Shown piece after piece: positions 39,201 through 51,200 of a stretch of 64,000 bases of DNA. A program made the position numbers and the translations under genes. The DNA is taken from the NCBI GenBank assembly GCA_015956445.1, contig WIUZ02000012.1, forward strand, positions 372,001 through 436,000, in the 5' to 3' direction. This DNA is from Thelephora terrestris (taxonomy: Eukaryota > Basidiomycota > Agaricomycetes > Thelephorales > Thelephoraceae). The notes beneath the pieces are model-generated. The model was not told where the DNA came from and did no database searches. It saw only the letters and a program-made list of their open reading frames with translations. Each line of letters starts with the position of its first letter. Within the stretch, counting starts at the first letter, position 1.

Positions 39201-40273
39201 GGGTCAAGGTCAGAAAATTGACGCAGTAATACAAGTGAGGGCTTACATTATCCACGATCGATTCGTCTGACATTTTCTCCCCCGTTTTAGTGTCAACTAC
39301 AGTCAACATTCGATCAAGAAGGTCCTTAGGCCCATCCGGATCTGTGGGATTTTCCCTGCGCTTTCGAACAACTTGAAGGGCGGGATTAGGATCTGACAAA
39401 CAAATAGGCCAGAGAACGTACGGGCAAGTGCGGTGTCTATCATCAATTTAATGTCCCCCTCAAACTGCGCTTGAGTGCCGGTCATCATAGCTGTTGCGAT
39501 ACGCGGCCGTGTGGCTCGTAGTTGGCACTCCAAGAGAGCTCCAGTCAAGGCGGCCACAAATGGTACCATATCTTCCTGAGGGTTGGGTCAGTGCAATTTT
39601 CTGTAAGATAATTGACCGACTGACTGTGTAAAACGAGTTCATGCGATAAGACATGGATGCGAGAGCAATCGCGTCCAGCGTCAGCTTTGTGTAGTCCTTG
39701 CCAGGATCGATCACATGGTCAGGGCCAAACCTCTCCCATTTTGTGACCAGCTGCGAGACTATGTCTTCCATGGCCGGGAACATATCGCGGATGGCTCCCG
39801 TTCCAAAAATAGGCATGAGCAAACGGTCTGTGAAACAAATCAACGCTAGTCAAAATAAACACTGGAAGATGGACGTACGGGCGATCGCCCAATTCTTATT
39901 GCCCGTATCGGCCCTGTGCGAATGTCAGTCCATGGGGCGAGATGTGGTAACTTTAGCATACGTGAAAAGCCCGTCGTGTACGAGGGCGGATATCTCCTTT
40001 ACAGCCCCACTGACCAGCTTCGGGAACCTTTTGTCGTCGCACAACTCGTTGAGGAGGTCACAACTGCTCACTACGACGAGCTGTCGTCCTGGGAAAAAGA
40101 TAGGTCACAAGTCTTGACGGAGTTTTTCTCGACGCACCGAGGAGGTCCAGGCGGTATATTTCGCCATATCGCTGAGCCAAGAGGAGGAGAGATTTTGTCG
40201 GCGCCGTTCGGTCAATCGAGGTGATATTCCCGAAGAAAGGGATCCTTCGTGGCTGGGGGATGGGATGCGTCAT
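36208..40273 (-). CDS. CYP505 self-sufficient cytochrome P450 : reductase fusion
   Basis: Eighteen exons: 40273-40138, 40088-39962, 39913-39879, 39827-39625, 39575-39422, 39371-39247, 39197-39158, 39105-38804, 38752-38699, 38635-38591, 38537-38105, 38050-37782, 37738-37561, 37511-37460, 37402-37333, 37284-36530, 36473-36419 and 36363-36208, giving 1062 aa, the normal CYP505 length. P450 part: I-helix AGHETTA, ExxR in LREILRFHP, haem loop FGFGLRACIGRAF (Cys406). Reductase part: flavodoxin FMN site YGSNSGTSEGF, FAD-binding RQYSISSSP, NADPH region AAGSGVAPMRGFIQER and terminal YYFCGAGKVA. Such P450foxy enzymes hydroxylate fatty acids at subterminal positions without a separate reductase. No N-terminal membrane anchor is present, so it should be soluble. 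Intron 39421-39372 was chosen over a 29 nt alternative. It is convergent with epoxide hydrolase 2. Confidence 0.96.
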
Positions 40274-40572
40274 GGGGGTATGGTGGAGGTGACTTGATTT
40301 GGAGTTCGGTTATATGTGGCCAGCTGACCGGGAAGGCAGCGATATTGCGGGAATTCGTGTTAGCCAGGTAGCCGGTGCTCAAACGCATTTCTTTGGGGAT
40401 CACACTCTCGATGCCCGTTATGTTTAACGCGCTGCCTGGTCACCCCATCCCCGGTGATGCGATGTGGTGGCCAGCGGTGATATCGGAACAAAAAGGTCCG
40501 CTTGATCGGGAAATGTTCCCTGCTGCATTAGGCAGTACATGTGGCTGTGCCCCTCCGCCTCTCCAACCACAC

Positions 40573-41762
40573 ATGGGCCGCATATTCTCCAAACTCGCAA
40601 GGTCCACTCAAACCACCGGCAACTCGAGGGTCCCCCAGGAGCTCGTCCACGAGATCTTGGACCACCTCTCGAAAGAGTCGACAACCCTCCGCTCGTGTTC
40701 GCTTGTTGCCAAATCGTGGATATTCCCATCACGTCGTCACCTCTTCAACACCCTCTTCTTGACCGCAAGCGACATCACGAAATGGAACGCGGCCTTCCCG
40801 ATCCCCGAAGACAGCCCGGCCAGGCATGTTAGAGACCTATCCTTCTGTTACATCCACCCGAATGTACCCATCGAATTTGCGGACAGAATCCGCTATTTCT
40901 CCAACGTTCACAAACTCACTCTAATCGGTCGAATTGCGACCGACCCCAGTTTCATCTCCGCTCTCGGAGAATTGCCTCCGTCTATCCGCTCCGTAGACAT
41001 CACTTTCTCCAAGGTTCTTACCGCACACATCGTCTCGGTGCTACAACAGCTGCCCAACCTGGAAAATATATCCTTGAGGAGCACCGAATGGGCTGGCATG
41101 ATTCCACCCGGGGCCGGAGTGCTAATCCAGAGCAGGCTGGGCGGAAAACTACGACTTCGCAGAAGATTCGCCCACCGTGATCTCCTGAACCTGTTGATGG
41201 AGATCCCAACAGGTTCACAATTCGCGGAAGTCGAAATTCGTGATTCGTCTATGAGCTGTTTTCCGGCCACCCTCAAACTCGTGGAAGCATGCCAACACAC
41301 TCTGACAAAACTTCACTTTTCGGCCTTCGTGCAAGGTCACTCCTCTTTCTTTTGTACCTCAAATCTAGCTGCTGATATTTTCCAGAGGAATATATCGACG
41401 GCCAGTCCTTCGATTTCTCTCCTTTCACGAGACTGCGGGAGGTTGATCTGGGAGCAATTTATACCAGCGGAAGCCTCCGCTGGATTGCCCGAGCGTTTTC
41501 CACATTGAACCCCAGAAACACTCCACTTTTATCTGCTATCACCCTTCGACTGTCCGTCACGCTTTCCCTCAGCGAGCCGGGTTACGTTTTGAGTCAAGAG
41601 ATAACTGACGACGTTTCACGGATCGGCCGTGAGATGGTGCGGATAAAAAAAGCGTACACGAGGAAAGTGAGCATAGTCGCCCGTTACGATTTACCATTCA
41701 GAGCGGTCCTGGATTCACAGCAAATATGGCACGATCTCATTGGGGGGGATCTGATGATCTGA
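40573..41762 (+). CDS. F-box-like protein with LRR-type region
   Basis: Exons 40573-41335 and 41386-41762 give 379 aa. The N-terminal F-box-like motif VPQELVHEILDHLSKE continues to SLVAKSWIFPSRRHLF, the form seen in the very large F-box families of mushroom fungi. The rest has irregular leucine-rich spacing (LPPSIRSVDITFSK, LQQLPNLENISLRS). Such proteins are presumed SCF ubiquitin-ligase substrate receptors; the target is unknown. Starting at 40573 places the F-box near the N-terminus; an in-frame upstream extension is possible. The intron restores the frame for REVDLGAIYTSGS. It is divergent from CYP505, 299 bp between ATGs. Confidence 0.85.
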
Positions 41763-42146
41763 TTTTCATGTTGCCGACAGATTTCATCCATGTACATTAT
41801 GGATCGTTGGGCATTATATTTTATGTCGACCCTTGTACGGACATACCCTTATGTATACCTACAGCTTTAGACTTGTATCATGTATGTTTGCTCTTGGACG
41901 GAAGCCCATGACCCTATCGCTGGCAGTGAAGTGCTCACAAGAGTTGTCGGAGGGCCAAGGAATCTTGATCAATTTTCAGCCTCGACCATAATTACGCATT
42001 CCGATGACAGTATTTACATGTGTACGATTTTCGAAACAAGTACATCCACGAAACGTTACGACCAGCACGGCGCGATTTCCCTCACTCCTTTGGAGGTCAC
42101 TGTTGGCCTCCCTTTCTCTTGACCGCCAGCCCCACGTGCTGCCCCA
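41763..42146. other. Intergenic, 3' of F-box gene
   Basis: 384 bp with no supported gene; probably 3' UTR of the F-box gene plus spacer. Confidence 0.4.
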
Positions 42147-42773
42147 TCAGTGCGCCGCAGTTTTCTTTGCTGTCTCTTCAATCACACTTGTTTGGGGGAA
42201 AAAAGAAAAAAAAGAAAACCCACAGCTTCTATAAGCCCTGGACCCCCAAACAACCGACTCGCGGATCTCAACGTCAACATCGGTGAGATTGTACTCTTCG
42301 AGAACCTCCTGGCACTTGACGACCACCGCGACGCCGTCATTGCCAGAGAGTGATGCAGGTGTCACGCCAATCCAAATGACGACAGGGGCAGTATGCGTAG
42401 TATACTCTTCGTCGTACCCGATCCGGACAATGTCAATGCTAGTCCACTCCACCTTCATCGAGTCCAGAAGGGCGCAGATCTTGGATCCCAGGCCGTCTTC
42501 CCAGACCTCTCGTATCGCGTGCCTGCCAACGGGGCCGAGCTCTTTAGTTTGTAGGTACGCCTCCGGGCCGGTGGGCGCCACCCACGGAGTGGTGCTCGAG
42601 CGCGCGACCAAGATTGGGGCAGAAGGCAGGCCAGCGTAGTAGGATTTGGCCTCCATCTCGGATGGAGGGGAGCGGAGCGTACGGGAAGAACTCTGCGGCA
42701 GGGAGGTATCTCCTGCGCCGAGAGAACCGCTGGGGCTGGGACCCGATTGAGTGGTCTCTTGCTTGTTATCCAT
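42147..42773 (-). CDS. Unknown basidiomycete protein, possibly a truncated copy
   Basis: A single frame of 208 aa from ATG 42773. The N-terminal 50 residues are Ser/Pro-rich. A middle region (GPEAYLQTKELGPVGRHAIR and VVIWIGVTPASLSGNDGV, then DVDVEIRESVV) looks conserved and resembles the start of longer uncharacterised mushroom proteins that I recall continuing well past this point. Here the frame drifts into an Arg/Phe/Ser-rich tail after VEIRESVV and stops, and no downstream exon is evident. I therefore suspect a 3'-truncated or decayed copy, but a short genuine gene is possible. No function can be given. Confidence 0.5.
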   Translation of the reverse strand: MDNKQETTQSGPSPSGSLGAGDTSLPQSSSRTLRSPPSEMEAKSYYAGLPSAPILVARSSTTPWVAPTGPEAYLQTKELGPVGRHAIREVWEDGLGSKICALLDSMKVEWTSIDIVRIGYDEEYTTHTAPVVIWIGVTPASLSGNDGVAVVVKCQEVLEEYNLTDVDVEIRESVVWGSRAYRSCGFSFFSFFPQTSVIEETAKKTAAH

Positions 42774-43828
42774 GACAACCGCAACACAGTTAGAGATGAA
42801 AGTATTGGAGGAAGAGAGTACATGTAAGTGGCTATAGGGGACAAGATAAGATTAAGGATTTCCGAGCACGTGCTACCTAGCGTTAGCTTAGGGAATGACG
42901 TATGCGCAGCGCTAAAACCTTATCACTGGATCGCCACTCAGTGCGAACCCTCGAGTCCGGAAATGCACCGTTTCCCACTGCCACAAGCGTCAAGTCAAAG
43001 GAGTATGACCACGTAGTCATGGCTTGCCATGCGGACGCTTCTCAGGACAGGTGGTGGGTAACCAGGGAGGAGGGGGTTTCAATGAAACAAAATTCATTCC
43101 AACGCCAAGGTTAGACTGGTGCCACTCATTCCGTCTCCGATCACTGATTCGACCAATGACGCAATGATATCCCGCTACTTCTCCCCACCGCACAGTCACA
43201 AAGTCACCGAAAACGAAGACCCGTTCTGGGCTCTTCCCTCTCTGACGTATGGTTTTCAGGAGCGATTTGCGATACATGGTGCAGATTATGTTGAACTCCC
43301 ACGTAGTAACGCAAGTTTTAGTTCCGCTTGAAATTCACACATCCTTCTACCACTAATATTGAGGAGGGAAAAAGAGGAGCATAGTTGATAATTCAAGTAT
43401 AACAACACAGACGACTTGTATATCTGAAAACACATAAGACCTGTATGACGAAAACACTATCGAAGAGTAAGTCAAACTGCGGTTCAAAACACTGCGAACA
43501 AGAAGAAAGGGTACTCATGTGACAAAAGAAGGTTTCGTACGTACTTTGGCAAAGCAAAGAAAACGGTACCGGGTACTATGCGATCAATGAGAGTGGTATA
43601 TACGTGACTGGTAGAGAGCATGCAAGACGTGGGGTGAGTAGCGTGGGTGGAAGGCAGTAGGAAGTCGTGCACGAAAACAGGCGTCGGCAGAGCCAAAAAT
43701 TCGTGTCATGTAAAAGAGCACTGTAAGAGATAACTAAAGAGTTCGAGCGGGGTAAAAGCAAGTTGGAAAGAAAGCAAGGTAGGAAATATCGAGACAGCAA
43801 GATTAAAGGAAATATAAAGGTGTCCAAA
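42774..43828. other. 1.05 kb intergenic region
   Basis: Short open frames only, none convincing. It should include the promoter of the unknown 208 aa gene and the 3' UTR of the seven-helix protein gene. Confidence 0.45.
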
Positions 43829-46800
43829 TCAATGGAACTGCATCCGATAGTTCACCTCAGAAGCACCGTGCACCTCAGATGGGGGTCGAACAACAACCTT
43901 TGGCAGGACTTCGTTTGACCTGAGAACAGCCCGCTGTTTGCTGGTCTCGCTCCTAGCAAGCTTCAAGGGCTTCAAGCCCTTGGAAGTAGCCCCAGTCACC
44001 AACCTAATCGCATGAACGTTCTCGTTTTCGTCCTTTCCAGCGACCGCACCGTTGGCCAGAGCTCTCAACCCGGTAACATTCTTTTGCTTCTTCTTGAGAT
44101 CCAGAGGACGGGTGTTTTTGTCTTCCGCTACAACGTCCAAATCGGGTTGGACGGAGCGGTTGACATCCCGATCCTGCAAAAGAGACAAAGGACGGAGGCC
44201 TCCACCGTGGGAGGCCGTCAAGACGTCCTTATTTCCGTTACCGGGGAGTGCTGCGGTGGCTGTGGTATTGGTCGTGGACGAAGCGTTCTCGTCTTTGTTG
44301 GTCTTGCGCTTATTCCTGGACATCAAAGGTTTCACCGCTCGCGATGAAAACTCCGCCAGGCGCTTGGTAGGAGAGAGAGACTTGCGGGTCGTGTTGTCGT
44401 GGGTGGTATTAGAGGGGACGGCGTTCTCGTCAGATTTGATGTAAACGATGCTTGAGCGACGTTCAGCCTTCGTTGTCTTCGACTTGGGCACAGGAGGGAC
44501 GGGGGAGCGTGATACTGGTTTATGGGATTCATGGGGGGTGCTGTGAGCCAATGGTCCAGAAGCATCGAAGTCAAAGGAGAGATTCTCGTCAATGCCGTAA
44601 AGACCGAGCTTGAACTCGTTATCCAACGCATTGATCAGGGTGGCCATTGAAGAACGAGCAGTGGCAGGATCTTGAACACGGAAGGGCGAAGAAGGGCGGG
44701 AAACCTCGTCAACCTCGCGGACGGCATCCAGACCGGTCTCGGGGCGTTGGTCGCCAATCACAGTATTTCTCCTTTCTTCCTGAGCATGAACTTCCAGTGC
44801 ACTGGTAACTTCCGTCCTCCAAGTAGAAAGGCCATGGATACCGTTCTTTCCGAGGCTAAGGCTGGGTAGGCTGAAGTGATGCCTCTTGTGGCTGGCCTTC
44901 CTGACTCTTTGGCCAACTTTCTTGCCATTGGTAGCCGGAGTGGAATGGAATTCGGGGGATGAAAATTCGCCAGGCAACCCACCGAGTTCCTTCGGGAGGT
45001 TGGCAAGGAAATCGTCGAAGGTCTTGCCGGTCATGCTCCTCCCGGTGTGGGAAGCAGTCGAGAGCCTCCAGTCACCGGAAACCCTTACACCCTCCCCAAT
45101 CTTCAGCCCGGGAACAAGGTTAGGAAGTATCCCAGCCGATAGAGCATCAATCTCTGTCATGGAAAGGCCAGAAGAATAGGACCGCTTATGGGCCATTGCG
45201 CGGGCAGCCTTAACGGATGGAGGAGTAGGAGGGAGGGGGAAGGCAGGAGGTGGACTGATGACATTGCGCGATCTGAAGCTTGAAACGGAAGAAGCGGACC
45301 TGGTGCGGCAATGGGAACGTCCTTCGGAGCGTTCGTAGATAGCAACACCACTGGCGATACCTGTACTCTCAACCTCCTGGGGAGAAGCAGCGTAAGACTT
45401 TCCTTCGGGGTCAGGAGAGGGGGGAACCACCATGGTCATGGCGAGAGCAGAATAGTGTTTTTGAGCAACCATTACACGGGCAGTGTGCAGCTGAGTTTCG
45501 TCAGTACCAGAGTAGTATGAGGAAGCCTTCGACTTCTTCCTACCCAACTCTTGTGAGTTCTCGGAAACAGGAGTGGAAGGGAGAGAGTTCGGAGCGCTTT
45601 GGAGAGGTAGAGGAGGGGTGAGCTCTCCATCGATCGTCTTGACGACACCATCTACCAGGGGGAGGACCGACAGCTTGGGCTTGGAGTTGAGCATATCAAG
45701 AGCACGCCCGACCTTGTTCCTCCCATCAACCGCATCACCGTTGGAAATCCAAACGTCACCACTGCGGCGACCTTCGACAACAGTGACACTGCCGCTCCTC
45801 TTGTACTCATGGGACCAAGGGCGTGAAATGGTGGGGGAAGAAGCACGGGCAAGCTCGGGCATGGGCTGAGCGGTAGACTCGAAAAGACCAGAGGGAACGA
45901 GGAGAGAACAGTTGAACATGAGGCAAAGTGCCAAGAACGGAGAAGGAAGAGTGATGGCGAGGATCATTAGAATGGAAGCAGCGGTGGAAGCAGTGCCAGT
46001 AAGGTGTACCGAGACGAAGTACGGGAGACTCAAAGCCTGTAGAGGTGATCAGGAAACAGCGACAGATACGAGGCATGGACACAACTCACACAAGGGAGCA
46101 AAACGCTAATGAACCAGACCACAACACGGGCCACGGTGGTATCCAAATCACCATCAGGGACAGCCGCCAGAGCAGCCTGCCTCTCAACAAGGGAAACATC
46201 TGAGAAGCCGTACCCACCCAACACCTGAGCAGAGCTAATAGCCGGAGTCTGTGGGCGAGAGGGAATAGGGGGGCGGAGCAGTTCAGCGTGGAGATCGGCT
46301 GTGGACTGAGGGAACATGGAAGGGGTATTAGGGCGAGAGGGAGGGCGGTTCGCGGGGAATGACCAAGTGGTAACCGTGCTGGGAGCAATTGAGGGTTCAG
46401 TCAACCACGAAGCTTGAGACCCGTTGCGGATTCGCGGGTCGTTACCGACGGTTCGGCGGAAAGGATCAGGGTCTTCGCACGCAATCCCAAAGGTAGGAGA
46501 GGCTGGCTTGTAAGGGGCCGGGAGAGGGGGAACGGGAGGAACTGGTGAGATCCTGCCGGCAGTCTCAAGGTTGGACCAGAAGGCCGACTTTGGGGGAACG
46601 GATCCGTGGTGGAAGTTACTGGAACTGTTGGACGACTTGCGAACGTGGGTCTGGTGGGTAGAGAATGAGAAGGTAGAGACAGATCCGCCGTGGCAGCTAC
46701 CGGCATCGGAAGTGATCCACGAAGAGCCTTCCTTCAAGACATCGATCTCATCCTGGGCGAATGAATGGTGCTTCTCGTCGACCTGGCGCATGGGAGGCCA

Positions 46801-47523
46801 AGAGTCGTCAAGCTCAGAGGTAGATGTAAGGTTGCGGCGGATGGCAACAAGAGTGCCAACGAGACCGACGAAGACAGTAACACCAAGGAAAGTGAGGGAG
46901 GAAGAATAGGCGATCATTCCGATAAAGAAGCTCGGGAAATCGGCACCAGCAAGGACACCTACACGGAGCGTAAGGGTCAATCCATAAAGAAGGGGCATAG
47001 AAACTCACCAGCAACACCGGTCGAGGTGATGACAAGAAGAAGCCCGGGACCCCAAATAAGCCAGTGGGATTTACCAAAGTCAACGGGGCGTGCGAGACGG
47101 ACATGTAGGAGGGTCGTGGCGATAACAACAAAGACGCAGGTAGCCCTAAGAGTGCTAGCGAACCAAAGTCGAACAGCAGCAAGAGCATTGACTGCGGTAG
47201 TCGAATTGGAAGGTCCACCGAGGGACTCGGCGATGACTTGCCAGACGAATACGATGAGAGCGAGAACGTCACAAGCGGCAATCCAGAGGTGTGTCTTGTC
47301 AGCTGGCGCCAGCTTCTTGAAGTTCGGAAGACCAAATTCAGCCTGTAGATTCCTCGTCAGCACCTAACCACAGTAACAGCAAGAGGACGGAAAAACGTAC
47401 TGGAGCGACCCGTCTGCTCAAGGGATGAGGTGGAAGAATAGGGATGACGATACGGAGAATGACGAATGCTGAACAAGTAAATGACAGGAAGGAAAGAGCG
47501 AGGGTAGGCACAAGGGGAATCAT
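43829..47523 (-). CDS. Large seven-transmembrane protein with GPCR-like topology, unknown function
   Basis: Exons 47523-47401, 47342-47009, 46958-46090 and 46036-43829 give 1177 aa. Hydrophobic segments lie at about 4-30, 60-80, 106-122, 135-152, 162-192, 427-452 and 458-485. Basic loops follow segments 1, 3 and 5, and an N-glycosylation-type NST (87-89) lies between 2 and 3. This predicts N-outside, C-inside with seven helices. The loop between helices 5 and 6 is about 230 residues, Ser/Pro-rich with PPVPPVPPLP. The roughly 690-residue C-terminal tail is Ser/Arg-rich and disordered with many possible phosphosites (KRSYSSGLS, RRSSIVY). The layout is that of a G-protein-coupled receptor or related fungal 7TM sensor, but I recognise no family motif. 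Confidence 0.82.
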
Positions 47524-48246
47524 CTTTTCGAGAGTTGCGTTTCGAGGAGAGCGTGGGGGATGTCGTGTAGCGTTTTATTGGGGGTGAGATGAATGTTTGA
47601 TCCTTGGCGGATACGGAAGGACCGTCGAGGGAGGATGGATCCTTCGGAGGAGAGGATACACTGTCGAAGAACAAGCAAAAAACGCGTATGAAAAAAACTT
47701 GCTGAGCGTAACGAACCAAGGAATGAACCAGCGCGCCCCAGGCCTTTTGAACTTTGGAAGTTCAACTTCAGACAAACCTTTGGTAAACAACTTTCGGACC
47801 CACATCGCCCACAATTCATGGACACACAGACCGACGTTCCAACTGTTTCATCTCTATTGCGGGTTTCCATGCGCCGCTCGCGAATCAATGTAGGTTGACA
47901 GGTAGCACCGACCAGAAGCCAGGGCGACCAGGCACAGTAGACCGCAGAACATTGGAGGTGTACCGGAACCAAAGAATGGGGTCCTCCAGTTGAATTTTCT
48001 CAAAAATAGAGAACTAGAAACCCTCAGATACTGTAGCATATGATGTCCACATCTCAGTTGACGATTCGACTGAGCGAGGACGTGTGGGGTTTGATCGGAA
48101 ATCGGAAGATGATGCATGATTGAGGGAAAAACCCCGCGTTCATTTTGACCACGACCCAGGAGACATTTCCTACGAATGTATTGTACTTATATGCAACAGC
48201 ACTTATATCACGATGGCGTATAAAGTAAGCAGGTACACGCTGTCAA
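47524..48246. promoter_or_regulatory. Promoter region of the seven-helix gene / SNU114 3' region
   Basis: 723 bp between two minus-strand genes. No gene or clear motif is identified. Confidence 0.4.
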
Positions 48247-51200
48247 CTATCCTAACAGATCCGCATGGTCCGACGCTGAGAGTGCAAGCTTCACGAGCGC
48301 GAGAAAAGTCATCAAAAGCAGCCCCACAAAAAAGAAATAGGTAGCTCGCACTCACCACAAATTCATCATCCAAATACTTCGACACCGCAATCTGGTCTCC
48401 CAACCCCTTCCTCCTCCTCGTCTTCAAAACCAAATCCCTCGCAAGTGCTTGTCCACTAGCAGGTTCCAGCGGTCTCAACTTTATGGTTTTATCCGTCGGG
48501 TCCCCGGGAACAATTGACCAATGATCAAATATCTGCTGACAGAACGCCTGACCCTGTGTTGCCGTGCGAAGGTCCGTTTCGAAACCGTTCGCGTCGATGA
48601 CGGGGATGAGTGCCTTGACGGTGTACAGCGGCGAACCGGCCTTGGGAATGTCCTGGGTGACGTGTCCACGTCGCCGCGCCAGAACAGTGTATACGGCCGA
48701 GATACAGTCCGCCGGTGCTTGCACTTCAACGTAGTAGATTGGTTCCATCAACCGGGGCGTAGCCTGGAGGTTGATTCATCAGTCATGGTCGAATGCTGAC
48801 AAATGGCAACAAAACCTACCATGAGGAAAGAAGAATAACAGACCCTGCGGGCCGTAGGAACGATCTGTCCACCCCCTCTATAAATCGGCTCAGCCGCAAG
48901 ACTGGCATCCAATATCCTGAATTTAACATTTCGCATTGCTACCGGGAAAAAGGTATGTCAGCCCGAGGAAAGCAAGGGAAGGACGAGAGAAAGCGCACGT
49001 TCATCGCACAATGGACCCTCCCTCGCTCCCCACCGAAAGCCTTGCTTGATATGTTCTTTGACGGAAACCAACATCTTTTTGTCCACCTGACTCGGCAGCG
49101 TATCGTCCAACAAGATATTTGGCCCGCTCTCGTCCGGCCCGAAGGCCCATATTGATCGTGACGCGAGGAGATCCCACTGGTATTTCTCCTGGAAGAAAGT
49201 TCCTCGCTCTTTAGGAGTCATCTTCATAGTGACCCGACCTGTCTCGAGATCTTCCGCGATCCCTCGTTCCAAAGGTTCGGAAATCATCGTTAGTCGATTC
49301 CTGCACAGGATGATGAGCAACTTCAGCTCCACAAATCAATACAGAGGAAGAATCATGTCAAACTTTTTGTTCGGTGTGTCCGCATAGCACTTCAACGCGC
49401 TCGTTTCCAACACCGTCTCACAGAATTTTGTGACTGGATCTGAAACCTTGATCTCGATCTCGGCGAACAGTCTCCTCAGGTCATGCAACACGCAATCCAG
49501 GTACAACTCTCCTGTACCAATCAACACATGTTCACCGCTCTCTTCGACCTTGGTTGCAGCCAATGGGTAAGATTTGTTGATGGATCGAAGACCCGAGAGC
49601 ATCTTCGGGAGTTCCGAGGGCGCGACAGGCTCGATGGCTACTTTGAGCACGGATTGTGTTGAATACTTGAGGGGGCGGAATATGTATAATTCTTCATCGG
49701 AATCGGGGTCAATAGCGGCAAGAGTCGCTGTTTTTGAGATGGAAGCATCGACGCCTCCGATCAAGACAAGATTTCCGGCAGGGATCTCTTCCGCGGGAAT
49801 GAAATACCTGCCGAGAAACCAACGGTGAATAGGTGATTCATGAGTTGAAGCACGGGCTTACCTCGCTTGGGAGATCCACAAGTCCTCTACAGTCGCCTTG
49901 ACCATATCTTCCTCGTCCTCTGGGGAGTACCCCTCTCCGAGAACTTTGACATCTAACCCTTTCTTTAGCGTTCCACTAACGACTCGTCCAAAGGCCCTGA
50001 AGCTTTGCGCGTCCGTTGTGTGGTACAACTTGGCTATTTGAACCATCACTGGACCATTTGGATCACAAGTTTTCATAGTCTTGGCCAGCTCCGACGTCTG
50101 AGGTCCTGTGTATGTTCCCTCGACCTGCAAGTTGAATGAGCGGCAAGGAAAGAAACGGGATAAAGAGTGATTGACACCTTTGAGGCAGTCCCCTCAAGAG
50201 GCGACGGTATATGCTCCGCGATCATATCCACCAACCCCGTGGCAGGTCCAAAGAACTGTCCAGCAACGACCTTCAACAGTGGCCGGACATCCATCTTGAA
50301 CATGGCTGGTTTCAGCAGGATACCCAAACTTCCCAAAGTCTCCTTGAGAGACTCGGTGTCTTCGCTCAGAACCTGCGAGTAGAGTTTGTACAAAGGAGTG
50401 AGGATGAAGTGAACAAAGCTCCTCGGGGTTTCGGGGTCCTCAGCCTTTCGCGTGAATTTGCGCGTTGAAGGAGAGAAGTAGATGTCTCCCCAAAGGCGAT
50501 CAGCAAACGCGTTCACATCGAGGGGGCCGTATGCCTCGGCGTACATTCGGGCAAAAGAGCGGAGAGTGAAGCACCAGTGCATATCGGTACTGGCAAAGGC
50601 TACGTTTCCATTCTCCGGACTCAACCTTAGTGCAGGATCAGGATCGATAGAGCTGGGGAGGCGGTCAGTAGCAATAAAAGGTGGAGAGAATTTGTACACA
50701 TGCCTGATAAGGGTGTTGATTTCGTCGATGGTGTGCTTGATCTTGTAATAGGCGTCGACAGGTTTGATTCTCAATTCGAGAATCAGCCTATCGAGCTTGT
50801 TTACGACAAGAGTGATTTTGACGCCCTCCTGAAGAGCGTGTTTAATGATCTTTTCTGTGTTGACCATAGCCTGAAATGGCCAACGAATCCCACAGTATTA
50901 GCTCAGAAGAAAGCCAAGACAGTTGATAAAAACGAACGCCTTCGAGAACGTCTACGACCAGCAGAACTCCGTCTACCAATCTGATGGCAGCAGCAACCTC
51001 GTCCAGAAAGTTGACATGACCAGGGGTGTCGATGAGATGGACCAAATGGGATTTTCCGGCTGAGGTACCGAGGACGAAAGACATGGGAGAAGATTTGAGA
51101 GAGATTCCCCGTTCGCGAGAGAGTACGTGCGTATCTGTGTATCGCATCTACAACAGAAGATAAATGAACCGAATGCGTGAGTGGGATGAGGACCGACCTG

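Noticed and set aside
39393-39421. 29 nt intron in CYP505 keeping HPNPALQVV
   Set aside because: Too short compared with all other introns; the 50 nt intron to 39372 has a CTAAT branch-like site and gives the family-like join.
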